From the NCBI GenBank assembly GCA_936440205.1, contig OW387135.1, positions 33,086,792 through 33,150,791 on the forward strand: a stretch of 64,000 nt of DNA. Direction: 5' to 3'. Made by a program: the position numbers and the translations under genes. Shown here in pieces: positions 34,426 through 46,189 of this stretch (positions are counted from its first letter, which is position 1; the number at the start of each line of letters is the position of its first letter). Source of the DNA: Lepidonotus clava (Eukaryota; Annelida; Polychaeta; Phyllodocida; Polynoidae). The notes under the pieces were generated by a model. That model did no database searches and was not told the DNA's origin. It worked only from the letters and a program-made list of their open reading frames with translations.

Positions 34426-35885
34426 CACCTGTGTGACCCCTACCTACCTACCAATCACCCACCTGGCTGACCCCTAACTACCACCCATCCACCTGTGTGA
34501 ACCCCTATACCTACCACTCATTCACCTCTCTAAAGCCCTTTCTACTCTGCTACCTGTCTGATTATTATTCTTGCTGACCCTCTAGCTCTAACCCATACCT
34601 ACCACTCAACCACCTGTGTTAACCCTAAACTACCACTCACCCACCTCCCTAAACCCCAAACCTTCTACCCTGCTTCCTGTGTGAACACCTCAACTATCAT
34701 TGACCCACCAGTGTGAAACCGTCACTACTCACCCACCTGTGTGACCCCTTCACCTACTTCTCTCTCACCTGTGCGACCCCTACCTACCACTCACCCACCT
34801 GTGTGACCCCTACCTACTACTCTCACCTGTGTGACCCCTACCTACCACTCAACCACCTTTGTTACCCCTACCTACCTCACACTTACCTGTGTGACCCCTA
34901 GCTACCAATCACTCACCTCTCTGAACCCTACCAACCACTCAAACACCTTTGTAACCCCTACCTACTATTTCCACCTGTTTGACCTTTACCTACCACTAAC
35001 CCACATGTGCAAACCTATCAACTACCACCCATCCACCTGTGTGACCCCTACCTACCGATCACTCACCTGTGTGACCCCTACTGGCCACTCACCCACCTGT
35101 GTGACCTCTACCTATCACTCACCAGCTATGTGACCCCTATCTACCCATCATTCACCTGTTTCACTGCTCGCTCCTACCACTTACCCAAATATATGAACCA
35201 ATCAACTTCTACTAGCACTCTGTGTATCTCCTACTTACCACTCGTGCACCTGTGTGACCCCTACCTACCACTCATCAACCTGGTTGACCCCTACCTATCA
35301 CTCACCGCCCTGTGCGACCCCTACCTACCACCCACCCACCTGTGTGACCCCTACCTAACAAGTGTTATCCCTACCTACCATGTTTCACTGCTCGATCCTA
35401 CCGCTAACCCACATGTATGAACCAATCAAGTTCTACTCGCCCTCTGTGTGACCCTTACCTTCTACTCACCCACCTGTTTGACCCCTACCTATCACTTGCC
35501 CATCTGTATGACCCCTACCTACCCTTCACCCACCTGTGTGACCCCTACCTACCCCTCACCCACCTGTGTGACCCCTATCTACCACTCACCCACCTGTGTG
35601 ACCCCTACCTACCACTCACCCACCTGTGTGACCCCTATGGACCACTCACCCAACTGTGTGACCTCTAACTACCACTCACTCATCTGAGTGACCCCTATTA
35701 ACCACTCACCCACTTTTGTAACCCCTACCTGTGTGAACCTTACTTATCACTCAGTCACCTCTGTGAACCCTACCTACCACTCACATACCTGTGTGACCCC
35801 TACCAATCTTTCACCCACCTGTGTGAACCCCCAACCAACTACTCACCCACCTGAACTGCTACCTACCAATCATTCACCTCTCTAA
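34425..35885 (-). repeat. 30-bp minisatellite, family T (-)
   Basis: CACCTGTGTGACCCCTACCT then ACCACTCACC: the reverse complement of the array at 39950. It forms the outer part of the left arm of a large imperfect palindrome. Confidence 0.92.
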
Positions 35886-36225
35886 ACCTGATCTGTCTGA
35901 CCCCTCACCTACTACTCACCCACTTACCACTCGTCCACCTGTCTGACCCCTCACTCAGCTCTCTGACCCCTCACCTACCAGTCACCAACCTCTCTGACTC
36001 CTCACCCACCTTTTTGACCCCTCACCCACCTGTCTGGCCCCTCACCTACTACTCACTCACCTGTCTGGCCCCTTACCTACCACTCACTCACCTGTATGAC
36101 CCCTCACCTACCTGTCTGACCCCCCACTCACCTGTCTGACCACTCACCTACTACTGACCCACATGTCTGACCCCTCACCTAACTATCTGACCCCTCACTC
36201 ACCTGTCTGACCACTCACTCACCCA
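35885..36225 (-). repeat. Minisatellite, family S (-)
   Basis: CACTCACCTGTCTGACCCCT: the reverse complement of the arrays at 22440 and 38820. Inner part of the left arm of the palindrome. Confidence 0.9.
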
Positions 36226-36229
36226 CTGC

Positions 36230-36570
36230 ACAAACTTTGACATTTATTTAGATTGATAGGATGCTTAAATCTAATGGAAAGTTGGGTAAAGTTGGCAACT
36301 ATTTTACATCACATTTACATGTATTTGACTTTACGCAATAATTAAATTTACTACACATCTAAAGTTTATACAAATCATTCGTAACACATTAAATGTGTTG
36401 TAAGACTGACATGGTCTTTACTGTCTGTTGTAAAGTTTGTGTTTTATACCCTTGCTATTCAAAGTAAATCTAAGTTTTTACTCTTTCAGACTTTACTCTT
36501 TCAGTAAAGATTTCTCACATGTCCACACTTTTTACTATTTGTAGTAAAGGTGATGGCCTGAGTAAAGGTG
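36230..36570. other. AT-rich linker with TTTACT/AGTAAA words
   Basis: TTTACTCTTTCAG occurs twice in a row and GTAGTAAAGG and TGAGTAAAGG follow. No gene. Confidence 0.55.
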
Positions 36571-37185
36571 ATGGCCTGAGGGGATTCAGGGCTGGCCTAC
36601 CCCTCCCATGACAGCCTGAGGGGTCCCAGGTCCGGCCTACCCCTCCCCTGACTGCCTGAGGGGTCTCAGGGCCAGCATACCCCTCCCCTGATGGCCTGGG
36701 GGTCCCAGAGCCGGCCTACCCCTCCCCTGACAGCCTGAGGGATCCAAGGGCCAGCATACCCCTCCCCTGACGGCCTGAGGGGTCCCAGGGCTTGCCTACT
36801 CCTCCCTTGATGGCCTGAGGGGTCCCAGGGCCGACCTACTCCTCCCCTGACGGCCTGAGGGGTTCCAGGGCCAGCATATCCCTCCCCTGACGGCCTGAGG
36901 GGTCCAGGGCCAGCATACCCCTCCTCTGACGGCCTGAGGGGCTCCAGGGCCGGCCTACCCTGACCCTGATGGCCTGGGCAGCTCCAGGGCCAGCATACCC
37001 CTCCCCTGACGGCCTGAGGGGCCTCATGGCCTGCCTACCCCTCCCCTGATGACCTGGGAGACCCCAGGGCCAGCATACCCCTCCCCTGATGGCCTGAGGG
37101 GTCCCACGGATTGCCTACCCCACCCCTGACGGCATGAGGGGTTCCAGGGCCACCCTACCCCTCCCCTGATGGCCTGAGGATGGGG
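36570..37185 (+). repeat. 40-bp minisatellite, family P (+)
   Basis: About 15 units of CTACCCCTCCCCTGACGGCC then TGAGGGGTCCCAGGGCCGGC. The inverted block lies at 42190. Confidence 0.92.
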
Positions 37186-37187
37186 TT

Positions 37188-37450
37188 ATAAAAATGTATA
37201 GGATAATAATTAGAGATTTACTCTGCTTTACTGTGTCTACCTATGTTCCAAGTAAAGAGGTGCAAAGTTTAACCTCTACAAGAGCCCACTGCAGGTAACA
37301 CCTGCATGTGGGTCAGGGGCATTCACACCTAGCCTGGGCTAGAACAATGGGGGTGCTAAGCAACCAGCAGGCTGAGTGGTGGCTTAGTTGGCCCAATGGT
37401 GGCCTACACAGGCTGAGTGGTGACCTAAATGGCCCAAGGGTGACTTGACT
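37188..37450 (+). repeat. Inverted duplicate segment U, left copy
   Basis: Non-tandem sequence (ATTTACTCTG, then ACTGTGTCTACCTA, then GAACAATGGGGGTGCTA, then GTGGTGGCTTAGTT) that recurs in reverse complement at 43785-44035 with about 85% identity by eye. Confidence 0.85.
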
Positions 37451-37539
37451 TGCACTCAAGGCTTAAGAGTTGAAGGGACAACATGTGCTACCAACTGGCA
37501 GGAGTCCAGACTGATATATATACTTGAGTGACCTAGAAC

Positions 37540-37970
37540 AAGCCTACCTCCTCTCCCGGCTCCCTGGAGGTCCCAGAGCATGGCTAGCCCCTCTCCCAGC
37601 ATCCTGGAGGCCCCAGGGCCATTCTGCTTCATGTTCCCCCTGTACTGGAGGCCCCAGAGCCGGCCTGCACCCTCTCCTGGTCCCCTGGAGGCCCCAGCGC
37701 TGGCCTGCCCCCCGTCCCGGCGTCCTGGAGGCCCCAGAGCCAGCCTGCACCCTCACCTGGCGTCCTAGAGGCTGCAGAGCTTGCCTATACCCTGTCCTGG
37801 CCCCTGAAAGCCCCAGGGCCGACCTGCCCCCTTTTATGGCCCCTTTGAGGCCCCAGGGCTGGCCTCCACCTCTTCTGGTCCCTGGAGGCCCCAGGGCCAA
37901 CCTCCCCCCTTTCACGGCCCCCTGGAGGCCCTAGGTGACCTGGAGGCCCCAGGGCTGGCCACCATCCTCT
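37540..37970 (+). repeat. 40-bp minisatellite, family Q (+)
   Basis: Units of CTGGAGGCCCCAGAGCCGGC then CTGCCCCCTCTCCTGG with variable length. The 136-codon open frame here is a repeat translation. Confidence 0.85.
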
Positions 37971-38029
37971 CCTGGGTTGGCCTGTAGCTCTCTAGGGCAG
38001 GATTGAGCCCCTTGAGCTCGCTCACAGTC

Positions 38030-38165
38030 TCTTGAGAGATGAGGGTCGGTACTGGGAGATGAGGGTGGGTACTGAGAGATGAGGGTGGGTACTGAGAGAT
38101 GAGGGTGGATAGTGAGAGATGAGAGTGGATACTGGGAGATGAGGGTGGGTAGTGAGTGAGTGTGT
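38030..38165 (+). repeat. 20-bp minisatellite ACTGAGAGATGAGGGTGGGT
   Basis: Six or seven units, several identical. Confidence 0.9.
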
Positions 38166-38276
38166 GGGTGAGTGAGTGTTGGGTGTTTTAAGCCTTACCA
38201 TCAGAGAGGGTAGGCTGGCACTGGAACATCCTTGAGAAGAGAGCAGGTGCCATTGATGGAATAGGGTATTCATTTA

Positions 38277-38701
38277 GGGGTGACGTCAAAATTCACTGGC
38301 TGCGAACTTGAGAAGCTGTGGCAGGCTGCGACAGGATGCTGGTTAAATGTCTATACCCCACTGAGTAGCTGCAGCTTTTCACAACCCCAGAACCTTGTCA
38401 TTAAGGGTGCCAACCCTGGCATTTTATCAGTATATTAGTTAGGAAAAAGATAAAATGGAACTTTCTTTTATGTTTGTATACATTACATACCCCAATCACC
38501 TCATTAGGGCTAATTAGTTAATTAATTAATGGGTTAATGAGGTCATTTAGGGTAATTAAGATAGTGTCTGAACCCCCTCACTATCAGGCTGCAGCCAAAT
38601 CACAGCAGGTCGCGACCCTCTGTACCCTCAGTGGTGACTACAAGCTGTAAAGTCACTGACAACTGGCTGTGAACTGCTGTGGGGAATTTTGACGTCTCCC
38701 C
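38277..38701. mobile_element. MITE with GGGGTGACGTCAAAATTC ends
   Basis: GGGGTGACGTCAAAATTC at the left is inverted at the right as GAATTTTGACGTCTCCCC, with one change. Subterminal CTGGCTG(C/T)GAAC motifs are also inverted. TTA flanks both ends (possible target duplication). Non-coding, 425 bp. Confidence 0.7.
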
Positions 38702-38819
38702 TTATACATAGATTAAAAAAAGAGAAAATATTTAAATATGTGTCATAATATTGAACCATTTTACTAATTTAAACTATTTCAAACTGTGTAAGTATCATAA
38801 CACTTTTAAATGTATGAAA

Positions 38820-39950
38820 GTGAGCAGTAGGTTAGGGGTTGGACAATTGAGTGAGGGGTCAGACAGGTGGTTGGGGGGTCAGACAGGTAAGTGATTAGTA
38901 GGTGAAGGGTCAGACAAGTGAGTGAGAGGTCAGACAGGTGAGGGGCCAGACAGGTAGATGAGGGGGTCAGAGAAGTGAGTGAGCAGTAGGTCAGGTGTCA
39001 GAAGGATGGGTGAGGGGTCAGACAGACGGGTGCGGGGTCAGACAGGTGAGTGACAGGTCAGACAGGTGAGTGAGGGGTTAGACAGTTAGATAAATAGTAG
39101 GTGAGAAGTCAGCCAGGTGGGTGAGGGATCAGACAGGTAAGTGAGGCATCAGAGTAAGGGGCTAGAAAGGTGACTGAGAGATCAGACAGGTGAGTGAGCA
39201 GAAGGTGAGGTGTCAGAACGGTGATTTGGGGGTAAGACAGGAGGATGAGGGGTCAGAAAGGTGGGTGAGGCGTCAGACAGGTGGGTGATTAGTACGTGAG
39301 GGGTCAGAAAGGTGGGTGAGGGGTCAGAAAGGTGAGTGGGGGGTTAGACAGGTGAGTGAGGGGCCAGAGAGGTGGGCGAATATGTGACCAGCCGAGGGGA
39401 AAGGGTGCTCTGTGCAGGGTAGCACGGAGCACCCTTTCCCCTCGGCTCGTCACATATGTGTGAGGGATGAGACAGGTGAGGGGGGCTGAGACAGGTAAGT
39501 GAGGTGTAAGACAGGTGGGTGAGGGGTGAGACAGGTGAGTGAGGGGTGAGACAGATGGGTGAGGGGTAAGACAGGTGGGTGAGGGGTGAGACAGGTGAAT
39601 GACGGGTGAGACAGGTGGATGACGGGTCAGACAGATGTTTGATTGGTCAGATAGGTGAGTAAAGGGTCAGACAGGTGGTTGAGGGGTTGACAGGTGGGTG
39701 AGGGGTCAGAAGGAAGGTGATAGGTCAGGCAGGTGAGTGAGAGAGCTTGGTGAGGGGTCAGACAGGTAGGTTAGGGGTCAGACAAATGAGTGAGTAGTAG
39801 GTGAGGGGTCAGACAGGGGGGTGAGTAGTAGGTGAGGGGTCAGACAGGTGGGTGAGGGGTTAGACAGATGGTTGAGGGGTCAGACAGTTGGTTGAGGCGT
39901 CAGACAGGTGAGTGAGTAGTAGGTAAGGGGTCAGACAGGTGAGTGAATAG
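38820..39950 (+). repeat. Minisatellite, family S (+), second block
   Basis: The same 20/30-bp units as at 22440 (GGGGTCAGACAGGTGAGTGA), with GGGGTGAGACAGGTGGGTGA variants. Inner part of the right arm of the palindrome. Confidence 0.92.
39380..39457. mobile_element. Short foldback inserted in the S array
   Basis: Arms of 31 bp: ATATGTGACCAGCCGAGGGG and onward is inverted as CCCCTCGGCTCGTCACATAT with one mismatch, around a 16-bp loop. Unlike the array sequence on either side, so it is an insertion. Confidence 0.85.
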
Positions 39951-41935
39951 TAGGTAGGGGTCACACAGGTGGGTGGGTAGTAGGTAGAGGTCACATAGGT
40001 TGGTGAGTGGTAGGTAGGGTCACACAGGTTGGTGAGTAGTACCTAGAGGTCACACAGGTTGGCAAGTGGTAGGTAGGGGTCACATAGGTGGGTAATTGGT
40101 AGGTAGGGGTCACACAGTTGGGTGAGTGGAAGGTAGGAGGTCACACAGCTGTTAGAGTGATAGGTAGGGGTCACACAAGTGGGTGAGTGGTAGGTAGGGT
40201 TTTGACAGGTGGGTGAGTGAAAGATAGGGGTCAAAGAGGTGTGCAAGTGGTAGGTAGGGGTCACAAACCTGGGTGAGTAGTAGGTGAGAGGGACACACAG
40301 GTGTGTGAGAAGTAGGTGAAGGGGTCAGACAGCTGGCTGAGTAGTAAGTGAGTGGGTTCACACAGGTAGCAGAGTATAAGGGCAGGCTTTTAGATACTCT
40401 GGTGAAGAATAGGTAGGGCTTCACAAAGGATGGGTGGGTCGTAGGTAGGAGTCACCCAGGTGGGTCAGTGGTAGTTAGGGGTCACACAAGTGGGTGATTG
40501 GTAGGTAAGGGTCACACAGGTAGGTGAGTGGTAGGTAGGGGCTACACAGTTGGGTGATTAGTAGGTAGGGGTCACACATTTGGGTGGGTCATAGGTAGGG
40601 GTCACCGAGGTGGGTGAGTGGTAGTTAGGGGTCACACAAGTGGGTGATTGGTAGGTAAGGGTCACACAGGTAGGTGAGTAGTAGGTAGGGGTCACCCAGG
40701 TGGGTGATTGGTAGGTAGGGGTCACATATTTGGGTGGGTGATAGGTAGGGTCACACAGGTGGCTGATTGTTAGGTAGGGTCACACAGTTGGGTGAGTGGA
40801 AGGTAGGAGGTCACACAGATTGGTGAGTAGTAGGTAGAGGTCACAGAGGTTGGTGAGTGGTAGGTAGGGGTCACACAGGTGAGTGGGCGGTAGGTAGGGG
40901 TCACACAGGTGGGTGGGTCATAGGTAGGGGTCACACAGGTGGGTGAGTGGAAGGTAGGGGTCACACAGGTGGATGGGTGGTAAGTAGGGGTCACACAGAT
41001 GGGCAGTGGTACGTAGAGTTCACACAGGTGGGTGATTGGTAGGTAGGGGTCTCACAGGTGGGTGATTGGAAGGTTGAGGTCACAAAGGTGTTAGAATAGT
41101 CGGTAGGGGTCATAAAAGTGATTGAGTGGTAGGTAGGGGGCACATAGGTGAGTGAGTGAGTGAGTGAAAGGCAGTTGTCAATCAGGTCGGTGAGTGGTAG
41201 GTAGGGGTCACAAACCTGGGTGAGTAGTAGGTGAGAGGGATACACAGGTGTGTGGGAAGTAGGTGAAGGGGTCACATAGGTGGCTGAGTAGTAAGTGAGG
41301 GGGTTCACAATGGTAGCAGAGTAGAAGGTTGGGCAATTACATACTCGGTTGAGTAGTAGGTAGGGCTTCACAAAGGATGGGTGGGTCGTAGGTAGGAGTC
41401 ACCCAGGTGGGTCAGTGGTAGTTAGGGGTCACACAAGTGGGTGATTGGTAGGTAAGGGTCACACAGGTAGGTGAGTGGTAGGTAGGGGCTACACAGTTGG
41501 GTGATTAGTAGGTAGGGGTCACACATTTGGGTGGGTGGTAGGTAGGGGTCATCGAGGTGGGTGATTGGTAGGGTCACACTGGTTGGAGAGTGGTAGGTAG
41601 GGGCCATACAGGTGGGTGATCGGTAGGTAAGGGTCACCCAGGTAGGTGAGTGGTAGGTAGGGGTCGCATAGCTGGTGAGTGATAGGTAGGGTTCACACAG
41701 GTGGGTGAGTGGTAGGTAGGGGGTCACACAGGTTGGCGAGTGGTAGGTAGGGGTCATACAGTTTGGTGAGTGATACGTAGGTGACACCTAGGTGGGTGAG
41801 TGGTAGGTGGGGGTCATACTGGTTGATGAGTGATGGGTAGGGGTCACCCAGGTGGGTGAGTGGTAACTGATTGGTTCATACATGTGGGTTAGTGGTAGGT
41901 AGGGGTCACATAGGTGGGTAGGTGGTAGGTAGGGG
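39950..41935 (+). repeat. 30-bp minisatellite, family T (+)
   Basis: GTGGGTGAGTGGTAGGTAGG then GGTCACACAG, exact 30-bp period in the clean parts. A higher-order duplication is visible: 40395-40560 and 41345-41530 share the same run of variants (GCTTCACAAAGGATGGGTGG onward). Outer part of the right palindrome arm. Confidence 0.92.
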
Positions 41936-41939
41936 CCCT

Positions 41940-42190
41940 GACTCAGACCAGCCAAACAGTGCATTTGCATACCATGCAGCATTTTAAACATCTTTACACT
42001 TACATCATATTGGCACATTTAGTTGTCTTTACTTAGTAAATGAGCTTTTCAGCACCTTTTCACACAGACATTTGTAGTGCAATCAAGAACATTAATTTAC
42101 TTGATATCTGAGGATTTAATCTTCTTTACAAAGAAAAAACGTTATTCACTTTACATGACATTTAATAATATTTTAGTAAAAACATCTTTT
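41940..42190. other. AT-rich linker with TTTACT/AGTAAA words
   Basis: CTTTACTTAGTAAATG, CTTTACAAAG and TTTTAGTAAAAAC recur. No gene. Confidence 0.55.
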
Positions 42191-43205
42191 TGATCTTTAA
42201 GTCTCTGGGAGGCTGCCTGGAGAGAGGTATGCAGGCCCTGTGACCCCCCCCCCCCCCCGCCCCCCAGGCCCCCAGGGGAGGGGTAGGCCAGTCCTGAGAC
42301 CCCTCAAGCCTCCAGGGGAGTGGTAGGCCAGCCCTGTGAACCCCAAGGTGACAGGCCTAGGGGAGGGGTAGGTCGGCCCTGGGACCCACCAGGCTGCCAG
42401 GGCAGGGGTAGGCCGGCCCTGGGGCCTCCTAGGCTGCCAGGGGAGGGGTAAGCCGGCCCTGGGAGCCCCTAGGCCGCCAGGGGAGGGGTAGGCCGGCCCT
42501 GGGGCCTCCCAGGACGTCAGGGAAGGGGCAGGCCAGCCCTGGGACCCCTCAGGCCGCTAGGGGAGGGGTAAGCCGGCCCTGAGACCCCTCAGGTTGCCAG
42601 GAGAGGGGTAGGCCGGTGCTTGAGCCTCCCAACCCATCAGGGGAGGGAAAGGCTGGCCCTGGGACCCCTCAGGTCACCAGGGGAGGGTCAGGCCGGCACT
42701 TGGACTCCTCAGGCCTCCAGGGGAGGGGTAGGCCAGTGATTGAGCCTCCCAGCCTGTCAGGGGAGGGATATGCCGGCCCTGGGACCCCTCAGGCCGTCAG
42801 GGGAGAGATAGGCCAGCCCTTGGACTCCTCAGGCCTCCGGGGGAGGTGTAGGCCGGTGATTGAGCCTCCCAGCTTGTCAGGGGAGGGAAAGGCGGCCCTG
42901 GGATCCCTCAGGCCGTCAGGGGAGGGGTAGGCCAGCCCTGATACCCCTCAGGTCACAAGGAGAGGGGTAGGCCGGCCCTGGGGCCTCCCAGGCCGTCAGG
43001 GGAGGGGTAGGCCAGCCCTGGGACTCCTCAGGCCTCCAGGAAAGGGGAAGGCCGGCCCTGGGACTCCTCAGGCCCTCAGGTGAGGGTCAGGCCGGCCCTG
43101 GGACTCCTCAGGCCTCCAGGGGAGGGGTAGGCCGGTGATTGAGCCTCCCAGCTTGTCAGGGGAGGGAAAGGCCGGCCCTGGGACCCCTCAGGTCACGAGG
43201 TGAAA
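42190..43205 (-). repeat. 40-bp minisatellite, family P (-)
   Basis: About 25 units of GGGGAGGGGTAGGCCGGCCC then TGGGACCCCTCAGGCC: the reverse complement of the array at 36570. GGCCGGCC is itself palindromic. Confidence 0.92.
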
Positions 43206-43784
43206 CCAACCAGGGACACATCCTGCCCCTTTAAAAATTAGTACTTAAGTGCCGGGCAAGTCACCTTGTAAAATCTAGGTGTTTTAGCCTACATTTTAAG
43301 AAATAACTTATAGAAGAAATGGAGCCAAGGCAAAAGTACGTGTGGTCAGCTTGCAGGTTGGGTTCAGACTGACTGGGTAGTTTATTGCTTAGTATATCCT
43401 GGGGAACAAGCATGTAAAGACAGGTGGTCTCCCTACAAACCACATGAGGCTGTAGCTATATCTGGCAGGTTAATCCCCCTAATCACAAAGCCACATAAGC
43501 CTCTCTGCACACACAGCTCTAAGACTTTGTACCCAAGCTTAGGCCTGTCTACAACTATAACATTTGACCCAGATCTTAGAACTACTACAAAATAGTATCT
43601 TAATACATATTCACAGTCAGTTTATATTTGAACTCGAATATTAATTCATGATTATGTATATTACTAAACAGATTGATAATTACATTATACCATAATCCAT
43701 GGGGAGCCAACCTTAAGAAATTATAATTATGTCCATTTGATATGGAAAATGACTATATGACTTTACAACCTGTTACCCACTTGA
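43206..43784. other. Intron, no gene recognised
   Basis: Balanced to AT-rich sequence without arrays. No exon supported. Confidence 0.5.
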
Positions 43785-44035
43785 CTCACCACTAACCCTA
43801 TGTAGGTCACCACTGGGCGAACTAAGCCACCACTGAGCCAGCTGGTTGCCTAGCACCCCCATTGTTCTAAGCCAGGCTAGGCGTGAATGCTCCTGACCCA
43901 CACGCAGGTGTTTCCCTTGAGTGTACTCCTGTGGAGGTTAAACTTCGCACCAATTTACTTGGAATTTAGGTAGACACAGTAAATCAGAGTAAATCCCTAA
44001 TGATTACCCTAAACATTTTAATAACCCCACTTAAA
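43785..44035 (-). repeat. Inverted duplicate segment U, right copy
   Basis: Reverse complement of 37188-37450 (TAGCACCCCCATTGTTCTAA, TAGGTAGACACAGTAAAT). A second partial copy of its end, AGAGTAAATACCTAATGATT, follows at 44091. Confidence 0.85.
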
Positions 44036-44129
44036 TCACAGAAAAAATAACCATACTTCGTTAATGTGATATACAGATTCACTAGATCAGAGTAAATACC
44101 TAATGATTACCCTAAATGTTTTAAGGTAT

Positions 44130-44360
44130 CCCATGCCCCCTGCCTCCCTCTCCCGGCCCTGGGGCCTCAGGTCAGGTATCCCCGGCCTCCTGCCCCATTT
44201 GTCCTGGCCCTAGGGCCTCAGGTCAGGTGTCCCCAGCCTCTCATCTCCTTCTCCCGGCTTTGGGGCCTCAGGACTGGTCTCCCCGACCTCCTACCTCCTT
44301 GTCCTGGCCCTGGGGCCTTAGGGCAGGTATTGCCAGCCTCCCTGCCCCTTTTCAGCACTC
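44130..44360 (+). repeat. Minisatellite, CCCTGGGGCCTCAGGTCAGG
   Basis: About four units of 55-60 bp with TGTCCCCGGCCTCCTGCC. Confidence 0.7.
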
Positions 44361-44429
44361 AGGTTATCAACTAGAAGCCTACTAGGCCTATCCCTACCCC
44401 TTCTGCCACCAGCTGATGACAATGATCTT

Positions 44430-44650
44430 TACAGAAAAGTAGTAAAGGCATTACCATTTTATTTACTGATTTACATGAACATCTCTTTACTGAAAATTGT
44501 AAGACTATTATATCCGTTTTACTGAAACTGTGAAGCTAGAATTTTTTCAATGAACTTTACTGAAAAAAATTAAAGGTTATTATACTACCTTTCCATAGAG
44601 CAGTAAATACCATGTCTGTCTTACATGACATTTACTGTGGATCAGATGAA
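44430..44650. other. AT-rich linker with TTTACTGA words
   Basis: TTTACTG(A) appears at least six times at 20-40 bp spacing, perhaps a decayed minisatellite. Confidence 0.5.
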
Positions 44651-44699
44651 TTTTAATCAGCTATAGGATTTAAGCACCTTATAGACCTGAGGAAAAGTT

Positions 44700-44955
44700 C
44701 ATGCAGCGACGTGTAGAGGGTGGGGAGAATGCGTACAGGGTGGGAAGAAGTTGTACAATGTGGGGAGAAGGTGTACAGGGCGGGGAGAAGGTGTAATCGC
44801 GTGGGAGAATTAGGGCCAACAGTGGAAGATGAGGGCTGAGAGGGACAGATAAGGCACAAACAGAAGGAGATAAGGCCTGATAGGGGGAGATGAGGGCAGA
44901 CAGCAGCAGGTGAGGGCTGACAAGAGAAAATGAGTGCCAACAGGGGAAGAAATAA
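44700..44955 (+). repeat. 20-bp minisatellites, two types
   Basis: GTGTACAGGGTGGGGAGAAG units (as at 32750) pass into GAGGGCTGACAGGGGAAGAT units. Confidence 0.8.
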
Positions 44956-44974
44956 CTCCCTGACCATGTAAATT

Positions 44975-45090
44975 GCGTATACCCATTCCTAGCCCTTCAA
45001 ACTACCACTTAACCCTCCCCAACCATTTAAGTCACGTGTATAACCATCACTGGGCCTTCAAACCCTCCACAACCCAGTGGTCGGTCAGTT
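44975..45090 (+). repeat. About 60-bp repeat, outlier of 47390 array
   Basis: Two units with GTATACCCATTCCTAGCCC and CCTCCCCAACCATTTAAGTC. The family is best seen at 47390. Confidence 0.7.
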
Positions 45091-45735
45091 TTATTCTGGG
45101 CCCTGACCAACTGCATCAATATGACTGTTGCCTTCAATGTGCATATATACTATTGACACTCAGCAGCTGCAAAGTTTAGCACCCCCCTGCTTGCCACACA
45201 GGGCCCTGGGAGGTTACAATGCCCAAACATGTAAGAACTGCTTTGGATATTAGTACAGGCACACACCCATATATATGCACACTTCCAAGGGTGCCTGAAC
45301 CCTCTTAATGCGTATAAACCCTCTTAATGCTTATACTAAGGATAGGAAATACTTGCTCGTGGGGGATTTCAATAAAGACTTTATCCCAGAATTTAGGCTG
45401 CCCCATCCCCATGCTGGTGTTTTCTGTATCAATACTGGATATTGAGGGCTCAGTGAATCGAAAAAAAATAATTGGTGACAATTCTTTTAGCAAGAGTTTC
45501 TTAATTACTATCTGACATATATTTGGAATTCGAAAGAGCTGTTCCCAAGGCTGCTGGTAAAGTAAGATTACATAAAAAAAAATGTATTTGTGTCATTTGG
45601 ATCAAATGTGAAAAACTGTATGGAAATAAGCAAAACGTTTTCTCTTGAAATAAAAATTAAAACCTAAACAAAATTCTAAGATGGAAATTTATAGAGTGTA
45701 TTTTCACAAAGTCAGTTTGGTATCTTGGAGAATTA
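45091..45735. other. Intron, no gene recognised
   Basis: No array or exon. The direct repeat CCTCTTAATGC at 45300 and 45320 is too short to interpret. Confidence 0.5.
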
Positions 45736-45737
45736 TC

Positions 45738-46100
45738 AAGCCCGTAGCCAGGGGGATGATGTGGGGTAGGCATACTCCTCCTCCTATTCGCGTCATGATG
45801 AATGAATGATATTGATGACATAGATAGTACTACAGTCTAGGGCGACATGACATACAGAGCCTATAGACGGGGGGGGGGGGGGGGGGGGAGTGTGTCTTCT
45901 GTAGAATTTAAGAAATGGCTCTGTTTCAGTGGAGAATTTAAGTGTAGCTCTTGTTGAATGTCACTAAAGGCCATGTTGCCTGTTAATTTTAAGAAATAGC
46001 CCTATCGCCATGTCAAATTTAAGACAAGGCTCTGTGGCCTTTCATTAGGCTGAAAAATGGCCTTGTCGTTATGTCAAATTTAGGGGTCTAGACCTATCGT
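45738..46100 (+). repeat. Dispersed repeat ends and CATGTCAAATTTAAG family
   Basis: GCCCGTAGCCAGGGGGATGA (the relative of 1690-1755), a poly-G run at 45870, then repeats of AATTTAAGAAATGGC(C) as at 16270. Confidence 0.55.
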
Positions 46101-46189
46101 ATATCTCAGCCTCACATTGCTTCATGTAAACTGGTCTCTCAAGATTTTTAAAGGGGATAAGAGATCGCCGCCAGGAAACGAACCCCGGC

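Noticed and set aside
34713-35885. Several 60-137 codon frames rich in TPTYHSPTCV-like repeats
   Set aside because: Translations of the T(-) minisatellite with no start context, splice sites or non-repeat sequence.
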